Below are positions 45,212-54,636 of a DNA stretch of 64,000 nt, piece by piece (the stretch's first letter is position 1; each line of letters begins with the position of its first letter). Source of the DNA: Verrucomicrobiales bacterium (GTDB lineage Bacteria; Verrucomicrobiota; Verrucomicrobiia; Verrucomicrobiales; V1-33). Location of the stretch: positions 150,652 to 214,651 of the forward strand of contig JAQGPJ010000105.1 in assembly GCA_028293125.1 (NCBI GenBank). The letters run 5' to 3'. The notes beneath the pieces were generated by a model. It ran no database searches, was not told the DNA's origin, and saw only the letters and a list, made by a program, of their open reading frames with translations. The position numbers were made by a program, and so were the translations under genes.

Positions 45212-46654
45212 GTGCTTCTTGACAGCTACGATACCGAGGATCTCTTCGATGAGATGTTTGACGGCGGCCGCGAGGTCCGCCCCCACTACCAATTGCTCCG
45301 CGAGCGGCTGGACACCATGTCGCGTGAGGAACTGGACCAGAAGATTAAAAATCTGGAGACTCTGTTCATCCGACAAGGCATCACCTTCACGGTGTATGGC
45401 GACCAGCGGGGCACGGAGCGGGTGTTTCCCTTCGACCCCATTCCCCGCATTATCCCGGCGGATGAATGGCAGATCATTGAGGACGGTCTGGTGCAGCGCA
45501 TCACGGCCCTGAACCTTTTCCTCTACGACGTTTACCACGAGCGCAAAATCCTGCGCGACAAGGTGATTCCCGAGGAAGTGGTGTTGAGCGCGGCGCACTA
45601 CCGTCCGGAGTTTGTGGACGTGGATGTGCCGCGGGATATATATATCCACATCTGCGGCACGGACCTGATCCGCGACCGCGACGGCTCCTACCTGGTGCTG
45701 GAGGACAACGGGCGCTGCCCCTCCGGTGTCTCCTACGTGCTGGAGAACCGGATGGCCATGAAGCGGGTGTTCCCCAATCTCTTCGGCAGCGCCGGGGTGC
45801 GCAGCGTGGACAGCTACGCGGCGGACCTGCTGGGCACCCTGCAGTATATCGCTCCCCACGCCAAGCCGGATCCGGTCTGTGTGCTGCTGACGCCGGGGCA
45901 TTACAACAGCGCCTACTTCGAGCACAGCTTCCTGGCCCGCCAGATGGGGATCGAAATCGTGGAGGGGCGCGATCTGATCGTGGTGGACGGCTACGTTTAC
46001 ATGCGCACCACCCGCGGCCTGCTGCAGGTGGACGTGATCTACCGCCGGATCGATGACGACTTCCTGGATCCCAAGGTTTTCCGCAAGGACTCCATGCTGG
46101 GCGTGCCCGGCCTGGTGGAGGCGGTGCAGCGGGGCAATGTGGCTCTGGCCAACGCCATCGGCACCGGCGTGGCGGACGACAAGGTGACCTACGCCTATGT
46201 CGAGAAGATGATTAAGTATTATCTGGACCAGGATCCCATTCTCAAACAGGTGCCCACCTTCCTGGCCTGGGATGAAAAGGACCGCGGCTACATTCTGGAC
46301 CACCTGCCGGAACTGGTGGTCAAGGCCGCCAACGAAAGCGGGGGCTACGGCATGCTGATCGGACCCAAGGCCTCAAAGGAGGAGATTGAGAAATTCCGTC
46401 AGCTCATCATCGCCAACCCGCGCAACTACATCGCCCAGCCGGTGGTGTATTTCAGCCGGCATCCCACTCTGACCGACGGCACCGTGGAGGGCCGGCACGT
46501 CGATCTGCGGCCGTTTGTGCTGAGCGGCGAGCGCACCCACATTCTGCCGGGCGGCCTCACGCGGGTGGCATTGAAAAAAGGCTCCATTGTGGTGAACTCC
46601 TCCCAGGGCGGCGGCAGCAAGGACACCTGGGTGCTCCATCCGCCCCGCAAATAA
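45212..46654 (+). CDS. circularly permuted ATP-grasp protein (DUF404/DUF407), first gene of a three-gene operon
   Basis: A 480-residue protein of the CP-ATPgrasp type 2 family. Recognisable regions: [83 protein letters not shown] and [11 protein letters not shown], then [19 protein letters not shown] and [18 protein letters not shown]-grasp enzymes ligate a carboxylate to an amine, so a peptide-like product is predicted; the substrate of this family is unknown. GTG at 45212 has ggag just upstream. The next gene starts 117 bp downstream. Confidence 0.92.
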   Translation: MLLDSYDTEDLFDEMFDGGREVRPHYQLLRERLDTMSREELDQKIKNLETLFIRQGITFTVYGDQRGTERVFPFDPIPRIIPADEWQIIEDGLVQRITALNLFLYDVYHERKILRDKVIPEEVVLSAAHYRPEFVDVDVPRDIYIHICGTDLIRDRDGSYLVLEDNGRCPSGVSYVLENRMAMKRVFPNLFGSAGVRSVDSYAADLLGTLQYIAPHAKPDPVCVLLTPGHYNSAYFEHSFLARQMGIEIVEGRDLIVVDGYVYMRTTRGLLQVDVIYRRIDDDFLDPKVFRKDSMLGVPGLVEAVQRGNVALANAIGTGVADDKVTYAYVEKMIKYYLDQDPILKQVPTFLAWDEKDRGYILDHLPELVVKAANESGGYGMLIGPKASKEEIEKFRQLIIANPRNYIAQPVVYFSRHPTLTDGTVEGRHVDLRPFVLSGERTHILPGGLTRVALKKGSIVVNSSQGGGSKDTWVLHPPRK

Positions 46655-46771
46655 TCCCCCTGTCCGGACATCGGGGCCGGTCGCCCGGCCGGCCTCATCG
46701 GCCCGTTTCCGCCCTGCCCCGCCGCACTCCGGTTTTTCCTCCTTTCCGATTTCCATCCCCACACACGCCGA

Positions 46772-47803
46772 ATGCTTTCACGAGTTGCCGACAACCTCTA
46801 CTGGATGGCCCGCTCCATTGAGCGCGCCGAAAATCTCGCCCGCCTGATGCAGGCCAGCACGGAGCTGCTGCTGGACAGCGAGACCCTGGGCAGCCGCTAC
46901 CTCAACGATTACTGGGACCCGATTCTCATTGCTACCGCCATGGAGGAGCACTTCCGGGAGCTGTATCCCAATGGCACCGCGGCCGATGTGGGCCCCTTTG
47001 TGACACTGAATGAGGAAAATCCGCACTCCATCACCATGTGCCTGCGCGATGCCAGGGAAAGCGCCCGCACGGTCCGGGATCAGATTTCGGACGAAATGTG
47101 GACGGAACTCAACGATCTGTTCCTCTTCATCACTTCACGCGCCACCAATTCCCTCTTTCAGCGCGCCCCGCAGAACGTTTACGACCGCATCATCCAGGGA
47201 TCACTCCTTTTCCACGGCATCACGGACGCCACGCTGGCCCGCACGGAGGGCTGGCAGTTCATCCAGCTGGGGAAATATCTGGAGCGTGCGGACAAGACCA
47301 GCCGTTTCCTGGACATCCGGGTCCATGGCGGGCCGGACGGCACCTCCCTCGACTCCATCCAGTGGACCTCCATTCTGCGCTCCGCCAGCGCCTTCGGCAC
47401 CTACCGTATCGAGGTGGGCGGCGAGCCCACGGCGGAGGGCGTGATCGACCTGCTGGTGTTCTCCATGGATTTCCCCCGCTCCATCCGCTTCTGCGTGCGG
47501 GAGATCGACCATCTGCTGCACCGGATTTCCGGATCGCCAGCGGGCACCTACTGCAACACCGCCGAGCGCGAGGCAGGGCGGCTGCTGGCCACATTGAACT
47601 TCAACGGCAACGGCGAGATTCTGGAGCGTGGTCTCCACGACTACATGGACGACGTCCAAAAAGTGCTCAACACCATCGGTCAGAGCATCTTTGAAACCTA
47701 CGTCCTCCTGCCGCAGGATCAGCTGCGTCTGACTTTCATTCCATCCTCCGAACAGCAGCAGCTCCGCTGGCAGGTGCTTCAGCAGCAACAGCAACAGCAA
47801 TGA
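46772..47803 (+). CDS. alpha-E domain protein (DUF403), second gene of the operon
   Basis: A 343-residue all-helical protein. MLSRVADNLYWMARSIERAE is the conserved N-terminus, with FHGITDATLARTEGWQFIQL and GKYLERADKTSRFLDIRV in the middle. Members are always next to a CP-ATPgrasp gene and often a transglutaminase; they have been proposed to bind or orient the ligation substrate. The C-terminus is unusual: SSEQQQLRWQVLQ followed by seven Gln, a CAG/CAA microsatellite. Confidence 0.92.
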   Translation: MLSRVADNLYWMARSIERAENLARLMQASTELLLDSETLGSRYLNDYWDPILIATAMEEHFRELYPNGTAADVGPFVTLNEENPHSITMCLRDARESARTVRDQISDEMWTELNDLFLFITSRATNSLFQRAPQNVYDRIIQGSLLFHGITDATLARTEGWQFIQLGKYLERADKTSRFLDIRVHGGPDGTSLDSIQWTSILRSASAFGTYRIEVGGEPTAEGVIDLLVFSMDFPRSIRFCVREIDHLLHRISGSPAGTYCNTAEREAGRLLATLNFNGNGEILERGLHDYMDDVQKVLNTIGQSIFETYVLLPQDQLRLTFIPSSEQQQLRWQVLQQQQQQQ

Positions 47804-47873
47804 CAGGCCAGAACTGCTCTCTGTCTCTGCCTGTGGCTCCCTCTGACATGAGTTTTCTCTATTCCACTCCGGC

Positions 47874-48716
47874 ATGAAGCTGCGCGCCCATCACCGGACT
47901 GAATATCTTTATTCCCAGCCGGCCCGAAGCAATTCCAATGAAATCCGCCTCCAGCCACCGCATACGCCGTGGCAATCACGGTCATTCTGGCTGTTGAAGG
48001 TCCTGCCGGCCACCCCCCTGCGGCACTATGTGGACCTGCACCGGAACGGCGTCCATCATTTTGAAATCGGGGAACCGCACAGCCGCCTGGTGATCGACGC
48101 CACCTCCACGGTCATCACCCTCAACCGCTATGCCGACGGGGAGCCCGCCGGCATTCCCTTCTCCGCCCTCGAAACCTGCCGCGAGGACGCGGAGGTCACC
48201 CTGTATCAAAAGGACAGCCGCTATGTGAGGATCGACCCGGCTATCTGGCGGGCGGCCATCGATGTGAAGGGGGAAAGTGACGATGTTTACCTGACCGCCA
48301 AGGCCATCGGGGAGCATCTTTACGACACCTGCAGATACGTCAGTGGTATCACCACTGTGAACACCACCAGCACCGAGTTCTTCCAGAACCGCCACGGAGT
48401 GTGCCAGGATTTCACGCACCTCATGCTGGCCATGTGCCGGGCCATGGACATCCCCGCCCGGTATGTCAGCGGCTATCTCTACGATCACCGGCGGGGCAGC
48501 CTGCGCGGTGCGCACCAGTCCCATGCCTGGGTGGAGGTGCATCTGCCCGGACACGGCTGGTTCGGGCTGGATCCCACCAACCGCCGGCCTGTCGATGACC
48601 ACTACGTCACCCTGGCCAGCGGCCGGGACTATGACGACGCCTCACCGGTCAAAGGATCCTTCATGGGCTCCGGCAGCCGGGTGATGAATGTCACGGTCTC
48701 CGTCGAGGAACTATAA
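47874..48716 (+). CDS. transglutaminase-like protein, third gene of the operon
   Basis: A 280-residue protein with an N-terminal beta region (LRAHHRTEYLYSQPARSNSN) and a transglutaminase-like fold. The likely catalytic residues are Cys in NRHGVCQDFTHLML, His in SHAWVEVHLP and Asp in GWFGLDPTN. Such proteins may be peptidases or acyl-transferases. It lies 70 bp after the alpha-E gene. In many genomes the same cluster also contains an Anbu proteasome-like peptidase; none is found here. A strong bidirectional hairpin ends the operon. Confidence 0.92.
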   Translation: MKLRAHHRTEYLYSQPARSNSNEIRLQPPHTPWQSRSFWLLKVLPATPLRHYVDLHRNGVHHFEIGEPHSRLVIDATSTVITLNRYADGEPAGIPFSALETCREDAEVTLYQKDSRYVRIDPAIWRAAIDVKGESDDVYLTAKAIGEHLYDTCRYVSGITTVNTTSTEFFQNRHGVCQDFTHLMLAMCRAMDIPARYVSGYLYDHRRGSLRGAHQSHAWVEVHLPGHGWFGLDPTNRRPVDDHYVTLASGRDYDDASPVKGSFMGSGSRVMNVTVSVEEL

Positions 48717-48722
48717 AAAAAG

Positions 48723-48766
48723 CCGGCTCCCGGGCACGGCAAACACCGCAGCCTGGGAGCCGGTTT
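48723..48766. terminator. bidirectional terminator
   Basis: ccggctccc (48723-48731) and gggagccgg (48755-48763) pair perfectly. An A-run precedes it (48714-48720) and a T-run follows. It can serve the transglutaminase operon (plus) and the DUF3127 gene (minus). Confidence 0.8.
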
Positions 48767-48883
48767 AAAAAACCCTGTATCCAGCACTGCCAAGCTGTGC
48801 CCGCCTGGAGGGGGGAGCGGCAGCCCCGTGTTCAGGAAGTTCCGGCCATCAAAGCCGGGACCGCCCATTTCCGTGCAGGCCTT

Positions 48884-49444
48884 TTAAAAGTCCACGTCGT
48901 CCTCGTCCAGATGGTTGTTCCGGCGGCCGCTTCCGCCGCCTCCCTGTTCTTCAAATCCACCTTTGCCGCCACGGCGTGGCCCCCCTTTGTCACCTCCACC
49001 TCCACCTCCACGGCGGTCGGGGAAATTGCCTCCGCCTCCGCCGCCCCCAGGGGGCCGTCCGCCGCCAAATCCGCCACCACCACCGCCACCAGGCGGACGG
49101 GGCTGCGGTGGGGAGAATTCACGCGCGGGACGCTCGCCAAACTCCTGGGAGCCACCGCCCGCCGGAGCATCGGTTCCATCGGCGGGATGGATCTTCCAGG
49201 CACTGAGACTGACGTAATAACGCCCGTTGTTCTCGTTGCCCCGGATTTCAAACCCGACCTTCACGCGCTGGCCGGGACGGTATTTGTCCAGAAGGGCCAC
49301 CTTGTCCTTCACGAACTCCATTTTGATGTCCTGGGGATAGCGGTCGTCCCCGGCGGTGATGACAAACTCGCGCTTGGTGAAGCCGCTGCCAAATGTCATG
49401 ACATCCATAATGACCTTGATGGTCCCTTCAATTTCGTAGCCCAT
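48884..49444 (-). CDS. DUF3127 OB-fold protein with SSB-like tail
   Basis: A 186-residue protein. Residues 1-88 are the DUF3127 OB-fold: YEIEGTIKVIMDVMTFGSGF, KREFVITAGDDRYPQDIKME, YRPGQRVKVGFEIRGNEN, GRYYVSLSAWKI. Residues 90-175 form a Gly/Arg/Pro-rich disordered linker. The last residues, HLDEDDVDF, are an acidic tip ending in Phe. This three-part layout is that of single-stranded-DNA-binding protein (OB-fold, Gly linker, acidic tip such as DDDIPF). A role in nucleic-acid binding and partner recruitment is inferred. Confidence 0.85.
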   Translation of the reverse strand: MGYEIEGTIKVIMDVMTFGSGFTKREFVITAGDDRYPQDIKMEFVKDKVALLDKYRPGQRVKVGFEIRGNENNGRYYVSLSAWKIHPADGTDAPAGGGSQEFGERPAREFSPPQPRPPGGGGGGGFGGGRPPGGGGGGGNFPDRRGGGGGGDKGGPRRGGKGGFEEQGGGGSGRRNNHLDEDDVDF

Positions 49445-49594
49445 TGCAATTAATACGCGGGAGGGTTTGCTGAAGGTCTCCCGTAGGGGGCGAAACTGGC
49501 GCGTCCCCCGGCGAATGGCAATGCTGTTCTTTCCCCGGAAATAAATTTTTCCACAAGGGAGTCCGCCGTTTTTCCGAGGGGAAAAATCCTCTGA

Positions 49595-50230
49595 CTACTT
49601 TAATTCCTTCAGCGTCAGGTTCCGGAATTCAACCTTCATCGGCAGGCCGGGATGGATTTGAAGTCCGAGGGGAGCCGCGCCGGGGTAAAGCGCATTGCGG
49701 TAGGAAACCGCCTCCTTTCCGTTGATCCACACCGTGAAGGTGTCCCCTTTGGCCACCAGACGGAAGTGGTTCCATTCGCCGGGTTTGACCAGTTTGTCCC
49801 GGTCCGCCGCCTGGCCGGCCTGCGGGTATTTTTCCGCGCCGCCTGTGTAGAAGCAGCCGGTCATATCCTTTTTCAGGCTCCGGGAGACGCCGATCTGAAG
49901 CTGGAGCTCCGGTTTGCGCAGAATGAAACCGCTGTCGATCTCCCCGCTCCAGCGGACGTCGGCCTCCAGATCGAAATCCGCATAGCTTTTCACGGTCTCC
50001 AGCACGCTGCCTTTTTTGGCGGCGTTGTTCTCACCGGTGAGCACACCGCCTTCGGAGATTTTCCAGAAGGTCTCCGCGTCCGGCGCTTTCCAGCCGGTGA
50101 GATCCCTGCCATTGAAAAGGGAAACCGCCGCTCCGGCTGAATCCTCCGCGGGAAGCGGACAGATCAGGCACAAGGCGGCGGCGGTGAAGGATCCCAGAGC
50201 GGCGCGGCGGCAAAAAGGCGGGAAGTTCAT
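49595..50230 (-). CDS. DUF1080 (3-keto-disaccharide hydrolase-like) secreted protein
   Basis: A 211-residue protein with an N-terminal signal (RRAALGSFTAAALCLICPLP). The DUF1080 concanavalin fold is clear: VSLFNGRDLTGWKAPDAETF, SYADFDLEADVRWSGEIDSG and FRLVAKGDTFTVWINGKEAV, then NALYPGAAPLGLQIHPGLPM. Family members hydrolyse 3-keto-glycosides; the glycan is not known. ATG at 50228-50230 is preferred because the signal peptide follows immediately. Confidence 0.9.
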   Translation of the reverse strand: MNFPPFCRRAALGSFTAAALCLICPLPAEDSAGAAVSLFNGRDLTGWKAPDAETFWKISEGGVLTGENNAAKKGSVLETVKSYADFDLEADVRWSGEIDSGFILRKPELQLQIGVSRSLKKDMTGCFYTGGAEKYPQAGQAADRDKLVKPGEWNHFRLVAKGDTFTVWINGKEAVSYRNALYPGAAPLGLQIHPGLPMKVEFRNLTLKELK

Positions 50231-50330
50231 GCCGGCCAGCCCATCAGAACCGGGCATGGCTGGCAAGGTGCTTCTTCTCCGCAAATCCGCCATCCGCGTG
50301 GCTCAGGGAATGGAACGGTCAGGTCCCTGC

Positions 50331-51377
50331 TTATTTGGCGGCGGCCACCCCGGCTTCAGGAGCGGGCTTGGCGGGGGCCGGCGCGGTGGCGGCAGCGGAG
50401 GTGGCGGGCTTTTCCGGCTCGGCGGCGGGGGCTGCCGGCTTCACTTCAGCCGCCGCGGCGGCACCGGGTTTGGCGTCGAGGAAGCCGGAGATCACGCCGG
50501 TGATTTTGACACGCAGTTCGCGCTGCTGCTGCTCTTGGACCTCATCAATGGCTTTGCGCAGGCCGGGGACGTCGAATCCGTCCTTGATGGCGAATTCATT
50601 GCGCTGGTTCTGCACCTCCGTCCAAGCGGCGTTCACCGTGCTCCAGAAGGGTGCCTCGCGGGACCAAAAGTCACGGGCGGCCTGGAAGTCGAAGTCGGTG
50701 ACACGCTTGTAGGTGTTCAGGCCGGCTTCCCGGGCCAGCGGCACCTGCTTGCCGTCGCGGAGCTGGAGCTTGGTGTTGTCCTGCTCGTGGGCCCAGCCGT
50801 TGGGGGTGATGGTGTGGCGGTTGATGCCGCCCAGGATTTCATAGTCCTTGCGCTTGGTGTGCTCGCGGCGGGGCAGCGGACGGGGTGTCTCCCCACTTTC
50901 CCATTCGCTGATTTCGCCGCGGTGCACCCAGCGGCCAAGGCCCTCATAGCGGGGGCTGTCGTCCACCTGGGTCACCAGCTGGGTCCATTTGCCCTCAGCC
51001 TCCCCCGGAGTGATGTCCCGCATTTTCCAGGAGTTGTTGCCTTGGAAATCACAGATGCGGGTGTCCTCATAGGTCCAGATCTGCGCCCAGTGCTTGATCA
51101 CCATCTTGTCGCCCACCACCAGCAGGTGCTGGAGGGCGATGCGGCGGGGGGTGTCCTCGGCGACGACCACCAGCTCGTGCGCGTCCTCGTCATAGAGGCT
51201 GGTCTTCATCTCATAGCCTTTCTGAAGGCTGAGCGTCTCATGGAAAGTGAAGTTGACGGCGAACTGGCCCGCCATGCTGAGAATGGCTTTGCGGTCCTGC
51301 TCCGAAGGTTCACTGGCCTGAAGGCTGGAAACGGCAAGAACCAGGGTGGCAATGCTGTGAATAACGATTTTTTTCAT
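50331..51377 (-). CDS. DUF6607-like secreted protein
   Basis: A 348-residue exported protein (MKKIVIHSIATLVLAVSSLQ). Core motifs: FHETLSLQKGYEMKTSLYDE, DTPRRIALQHLLVVGDKMVI, KHWAQIWTYEDTRICDFQGN, VDDSPRYEGLGRWVHRG, PLPRREHTKRKDYEILGGIN, GWAHEQDNTKL. This pattern matches the DUF6607 family, of unknown role. The last 60 residues are an Ala/Pro/Lys-rich tail that the family does not need. The start at 51377 is set by the signal peptide. Confidence 0.75.
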   Translation of the reverse strand: MKKIVIHSIATLVLAVSSLQASEPSEQDRKAILSMAGQFAVNFTFHETLSLQKGYEMKTSLYDEDAHELVVVAEDTPRRIALQHLLVVGDKMVIKHWAQIWTYEDTRICDFQGNNSWKMRDITPGEAEGKWTQLVTQVDDSPRYEGLGRWVHRGEISEWESGETPRPLPRREHTKRKDYEILGGINRHTITPNGWAHEQDNTKLQLRDGKQVPLAREAGLNTYKRVTDFDFQAARDFWSREAPFWSTVNAAWTEVQNQRNEFAIKDGFDVPGLRKAIDEVQEQQQRELRVKITGVISGFLDAKPGAAAAAEVKPAAPAAEPEKPATSAAATAPAPAKPAPEAGVAAAK

Positions 51378-51481
51378 AGAAGTGGAAACAGGGGTGGCAA
51401 CGGGAATAACAGGGAATGAAGGAAACGCCGGCGCTGAAAACAGAACGACGGACAGAGCCGGCGGCTTACCGGTTTTGAGAA

Positions 51482-51945
51482 TCAACGGCCCGTGAAGGCC
51501 CGCAGATGAGTGATGCTCCACGAGTAGCAGTGATCCACCGAAGGCGTCGTGGACCCGGCGTCCGCCGCCGGATAGTCCGGCACCTCATCGGCCCGGATTT
51601 TGCGGGAGACAAGCGCGCTGCCCCGCCAGGTGGCCAGAACCGCGTCCCTGCCCTCATCACACTGGGCGGGATCGGTGCTGCGGGATTTCTGAAGCGTCTG
51701 GGCGTGAACATGGACGAGGAAGGTGTTGCTGCGGGTGGTCAGCCGGGCGTGCAGATTGGTGTAGGGCCGCTCCTTGAGATTGTCCCCGGTCAGCCGGTGC
51801 CGGTTCCACCAAAGCTCCAGTTCCTGGCGAGCACGGTGAGAATCGCCAAGTGGCGTCGCCGGCGCGGTTGGTGGGAATGATGAAGGTGCCCTGCGGCTGG
51901 GCCATGACCCCAACGGGAAGGGCGGCCAGAATCAGAGCCGGCAAA
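51482..51945 (-). pseudogene. C-terminal fragment of Verru_Chthon cassette protein A, frameshifted
   Basis: The minus strand encodes GTFIIPTNRAGDATWRFS, then in a different frame QELELWWNRHRLTGDNLKER, PYTNLHARLTTRSNTFLVHV, AQTLQKSRSTDPA and STTPSVDHCYSWSITHLRAF. This is the end of the very large protein A of the 'Verru_Chthon cassette', an exported pilin-like system of this phylum. The main body, over 1,000 residues, is missing and a frameshift falls near 51845. No companion cassette genes flank it. The identification is from motif memory. Confidence 0.7.
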
Positions 51946-52164
51946 CCGCGCCAGTGCCGTTGAAGAGGGAGAATTATGAGACGCAGAATCTAAACTGCCC
52001 CTCCCTTTTTTGCTGCCGCCCCCATGCCGATCCTTTGCGCCCAGGTGCGCCCGCCTGAAAAGATCCGCAATCGCAGGCAAATTTTCCGCAACTGAAGGCG
52101 CATTCCAACCCTTGCACCGGGGTTTCCGGAGGATTACTGAGATTGAGTCTCAATTTCTTCCACC

Positions 52165-53061
52165 TTGTCCACTTCCTCCTTTCACCGCCCCCCCTCCGGA
52201 TCCGGCGGAGAATTGAATTTCACCTGGCTGCGCAGCGGTCCCGCCGGCCAGCCGGACTGGCCCCTGCCCCGCGAGGGAGTAATCTGGCTTCTAAATTTTG
52301 AAGGGGAGTCGGTTCTGACCTGGCGCGATGGCAGCCGCCGGCAGGTGCGCCCCGGCTCCATGTGCTGCCTGCGTCCCGCCGCCGGCAAAGGTCTGGCCTC
52401 CGCCGCCCGTCTGCCGGGCTCCGACCACGACTGTTTGGTGCTGTTTTTCCCGGACCACTGGCTTCAGGTGAATCTCCAGACTCTGCGGCCCGATCTGCCG
52501 GCGGATTTCCGGGTGGTGCTTCTGGGCCCGGCGCCGCTGCTTCCCATGGTGTCACGCCCTCTGGATCCGGCGGACAAGGTGTGAGCCCGCGGCCTCCTGG
52601 CGCCGCATTTGTGCGAGGCCGCACGGGTGATTCTGACCAAAGCGCGGATGACCGATTTTCTGCTGCAGAAAGTCTTCACCCCGCCCCCCGCTGAACGCCA
52701 AATGTTCTGCACCCGCACCAAGTGGCTGGCGATCAGCCGGGTGGAGAAGGTCAAGGCGGCGCTCCTCGCCTCCCTGGACGAGCCTCCCACCCTTGAGGCT
52801 CTGGCGGTGATTGCCGGCGTGAATCCGCATCACCTTTCCCGCACCTTCACCCAGGTGGAGGGCATCACGCTCACCGCCTGGCTGCGCCGCCAGCGGATCG
52901 AGCAGGCCGCCGTGCTGCTGGCCAGCGGAAGCTGCAATGTCAGCGAGGCCGCGCTGGAGGTCGGTTATCAGAGCCTCAGTCACTTTTCCCGGGCCTTCAT
53001 GGAGGAGAAGGGAGTCCCCCCTTCCCGGTGGACCAGCCACTCCGCCAGTTCCGCGGGCTGA
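52165..53061 (+). pseudogene. AraC-family regulator interrupted by in-frame TGA
   Basis: A frame of about 298 codons is open except for TGA at 52582-52584. The N-terminal part has a sugar-sensor-like region (LLNFEGESVLTWRDGSRRQV, LPGSDHDCLVLFFPDHWLQV). The C-terminal part has a complete AraC double helix-turn-helix: PPTLEALAVIAGVNPHHLSR, TFTQVEGITLTAWLRRQRIE, LEVGYQSLSHFSRAFMEEKG. Same frame and no shift, so a TGG-to-TGA or similar point change is likely. The DNA-binding half could still be made from an internal start such as ATG at 52648. Start codon TTG at 52165 is uncertain. Confidence 0.8.
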
Positions 53062-53206
53062 GCTTCGGTTGCCGCTTTTCCAGTGTATCCGGCCCCGCCG
53101 GGGCCGGCGGCGGGAATGGTGCCTTCATGGAACCGACGGCCGCGATTACGAAAACAGGCCGCACGCGGGACTTGCATCCGCCGGTTCCGATCTCCAGGCT
53201 GCCGGC

Positions 53207-54433
53207 ATGAAGCGCAGAGGATTTTTTGGTGGACTCACCGCCGGCGGAGTGGCCGGCGCTGTCGGCGGTCAGTGGAGCGTTGCTCAGGAACCTGCCGCCA
53301 AGCCGGCGTCGGAGCCGGTGGCCGAAGTGGCTCCCGGCCCCCTGACCGTGAAAAGCCCGGCGGCCCTGATGGCTCCCCGCGCCGATGGACTGGAGGTGGT
53401 CTGGGCGGTTTCCGGGCTTTGCACGGGCCGTGTGGAGTGGCAGCTTGCCGACGGCACTGGTGGCGGACTGGCCGGCAGTGACGCTTTTGGATTTGTCCCG
53501 CAGGGGGAGGAGGTGCTGCGCGTCCGCCTGGAGGGCCTGCCGCCGGGCGCATCCGGCCGCCTGCGCACCCTGACCACCCCCCACGGCGGGGCGATGGAGA
53601 CCGGGGAATGGCGGGAATTCAAAACGCTGAATCCGGCGGCGGCGGAGACGGTGTTTGCGGTGTGGAATGACACCCACGAAGCCGCGTCCACCATCCAGGC
53701 TCTGCATGCGGCCACTCCCCATGTGGACTTTCTTCTGTGGAACGGGGACACCTGCAACAACTGGGTCACGCGGGCCATGCTGGAGCCCACCCTGCTCCAT
53801 CCCGGCGGCTGCGATATCACGTCCGGCCGGCCTCTGTTCATCACCATGGGCAATCATGATGTGCGGGGTCCATGGGCCTGGCGCACGGAGGAAATGCTCG
53901 CCACTCCCTCGGGACGTCCGTTCTGGGCATTCCGTTCCGGTCCGGTGGCCGCAGTCTGTCTGCACACCGGCGAGGACAAACCGGACGACCATCCGAGCTT
54001 CGGTGGACGCGTGGCCTTCGACGCCCTGCGGCGGGAGCAGGCAGAATGGCTGGCGCGGATCATCACCGCCCCTGAAATCCGCGATGCCCCCCACCGGCTG
54101 GTCTTCTGCCACATTCCCCTGCGCTGGAAGGACGAGAAACGGCCGGACTACGTCAACGGCGGCTCCGATTCCTACAGCGCCCGCAGCCGGGATGCCTGGC
54201 ACGAAAGTCTGGTGAAATGGGGAGTTCAGGCGGTCATTTCCGGCCACACCCACCAGCCCGCATGGTTGGCGGCCGCCGAAGGATTTCCCTACGCCCAGCT
54301 CACGGGCGGCGGTCCCCAGCTGAAAAGCGCCACCTGGCTGGAGGGCCGGGCCGACGCCGGGGGCCTGGCGCTGACCCTGCGCGGCATGGATGGCAAAACG
54401 CTCCACGATATCAAACTGCCCCGGCTTGTTTGA
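53207..54433 (+). CDS. exported metallophosphoesterase with Tat-like signal
   Basis: A 408-residue protein. MKRRGFFGGLTAGGVAGAVG is a short Tat-type signal (RRGFF). A Fn3-like N-terminal domain (about 55-145) precedes the calcineurin-like fold: VWNDTHEAA (Asp-x-His), LLWNGDTCNNW (GD), FITMGNHDVRG (GNHD), VFCHIPLRW (H), ISGHTHQPAW (GHxH). All five metal-binding motifs are present, though the first is NDTHE, not GDxH. It is probably a periplasmic or surface phosphatase/phosphodiesterase of the purple-acid-phosphatase type. Confidence 0.9.
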   Translation: MKRRGFFGGLTAGGVAGAVGGQWSVAQEPAAKPASEPVAEVAPGPLTVKSPAALMAPRADGLEVVWAVSGLCTGRVEWQLADGTGGGLAGSDAFGFVPQGEEVLRVRLEGLPPGASGRLRTLTTPHGGAMETGEWREFKTLNPAAAETVFAVWNDTHEAASTIQALHAATPHVDFLLWNGDTCNNWVTRAMLEPTLLHPGGCDITSGRPLFITMGNHDVRGPWAWRTEEMLATPSGRPFWAFRSGPVAAVCLHTGEDKPDDHPSFGGRVAFDALRREQAEWLARIITAPEIRDAPHRLVFCHIPLRWKDEKRPDYVNGGSDSYSARSRDAWHESLVKWGVQAVISGHTHQPAWLAAAEGFPYAQLTGGGPQLKSATWLEGRADAGGLALTLRGMDGKTLHDIKLPRLV

Positions 54434-54636
54434 ATAGAGGCTTGGCCCAGCCCGGGATCCGGGTTTTCCGGCCCCGGTTTTCAATGCCGGCATGCCTTTC
54501 GAAGGGAAACCGTTTTTCATGGGAACAAACGGTGCCCCCCTGCGCGAACCCGAACTGGCATGGATGCCGCCCATGAATGTAACGGCAGCAGTTTGCGCTT
54601 TTCTGTTTCTGTGATTCCTGATTTTCATAGGAAATC

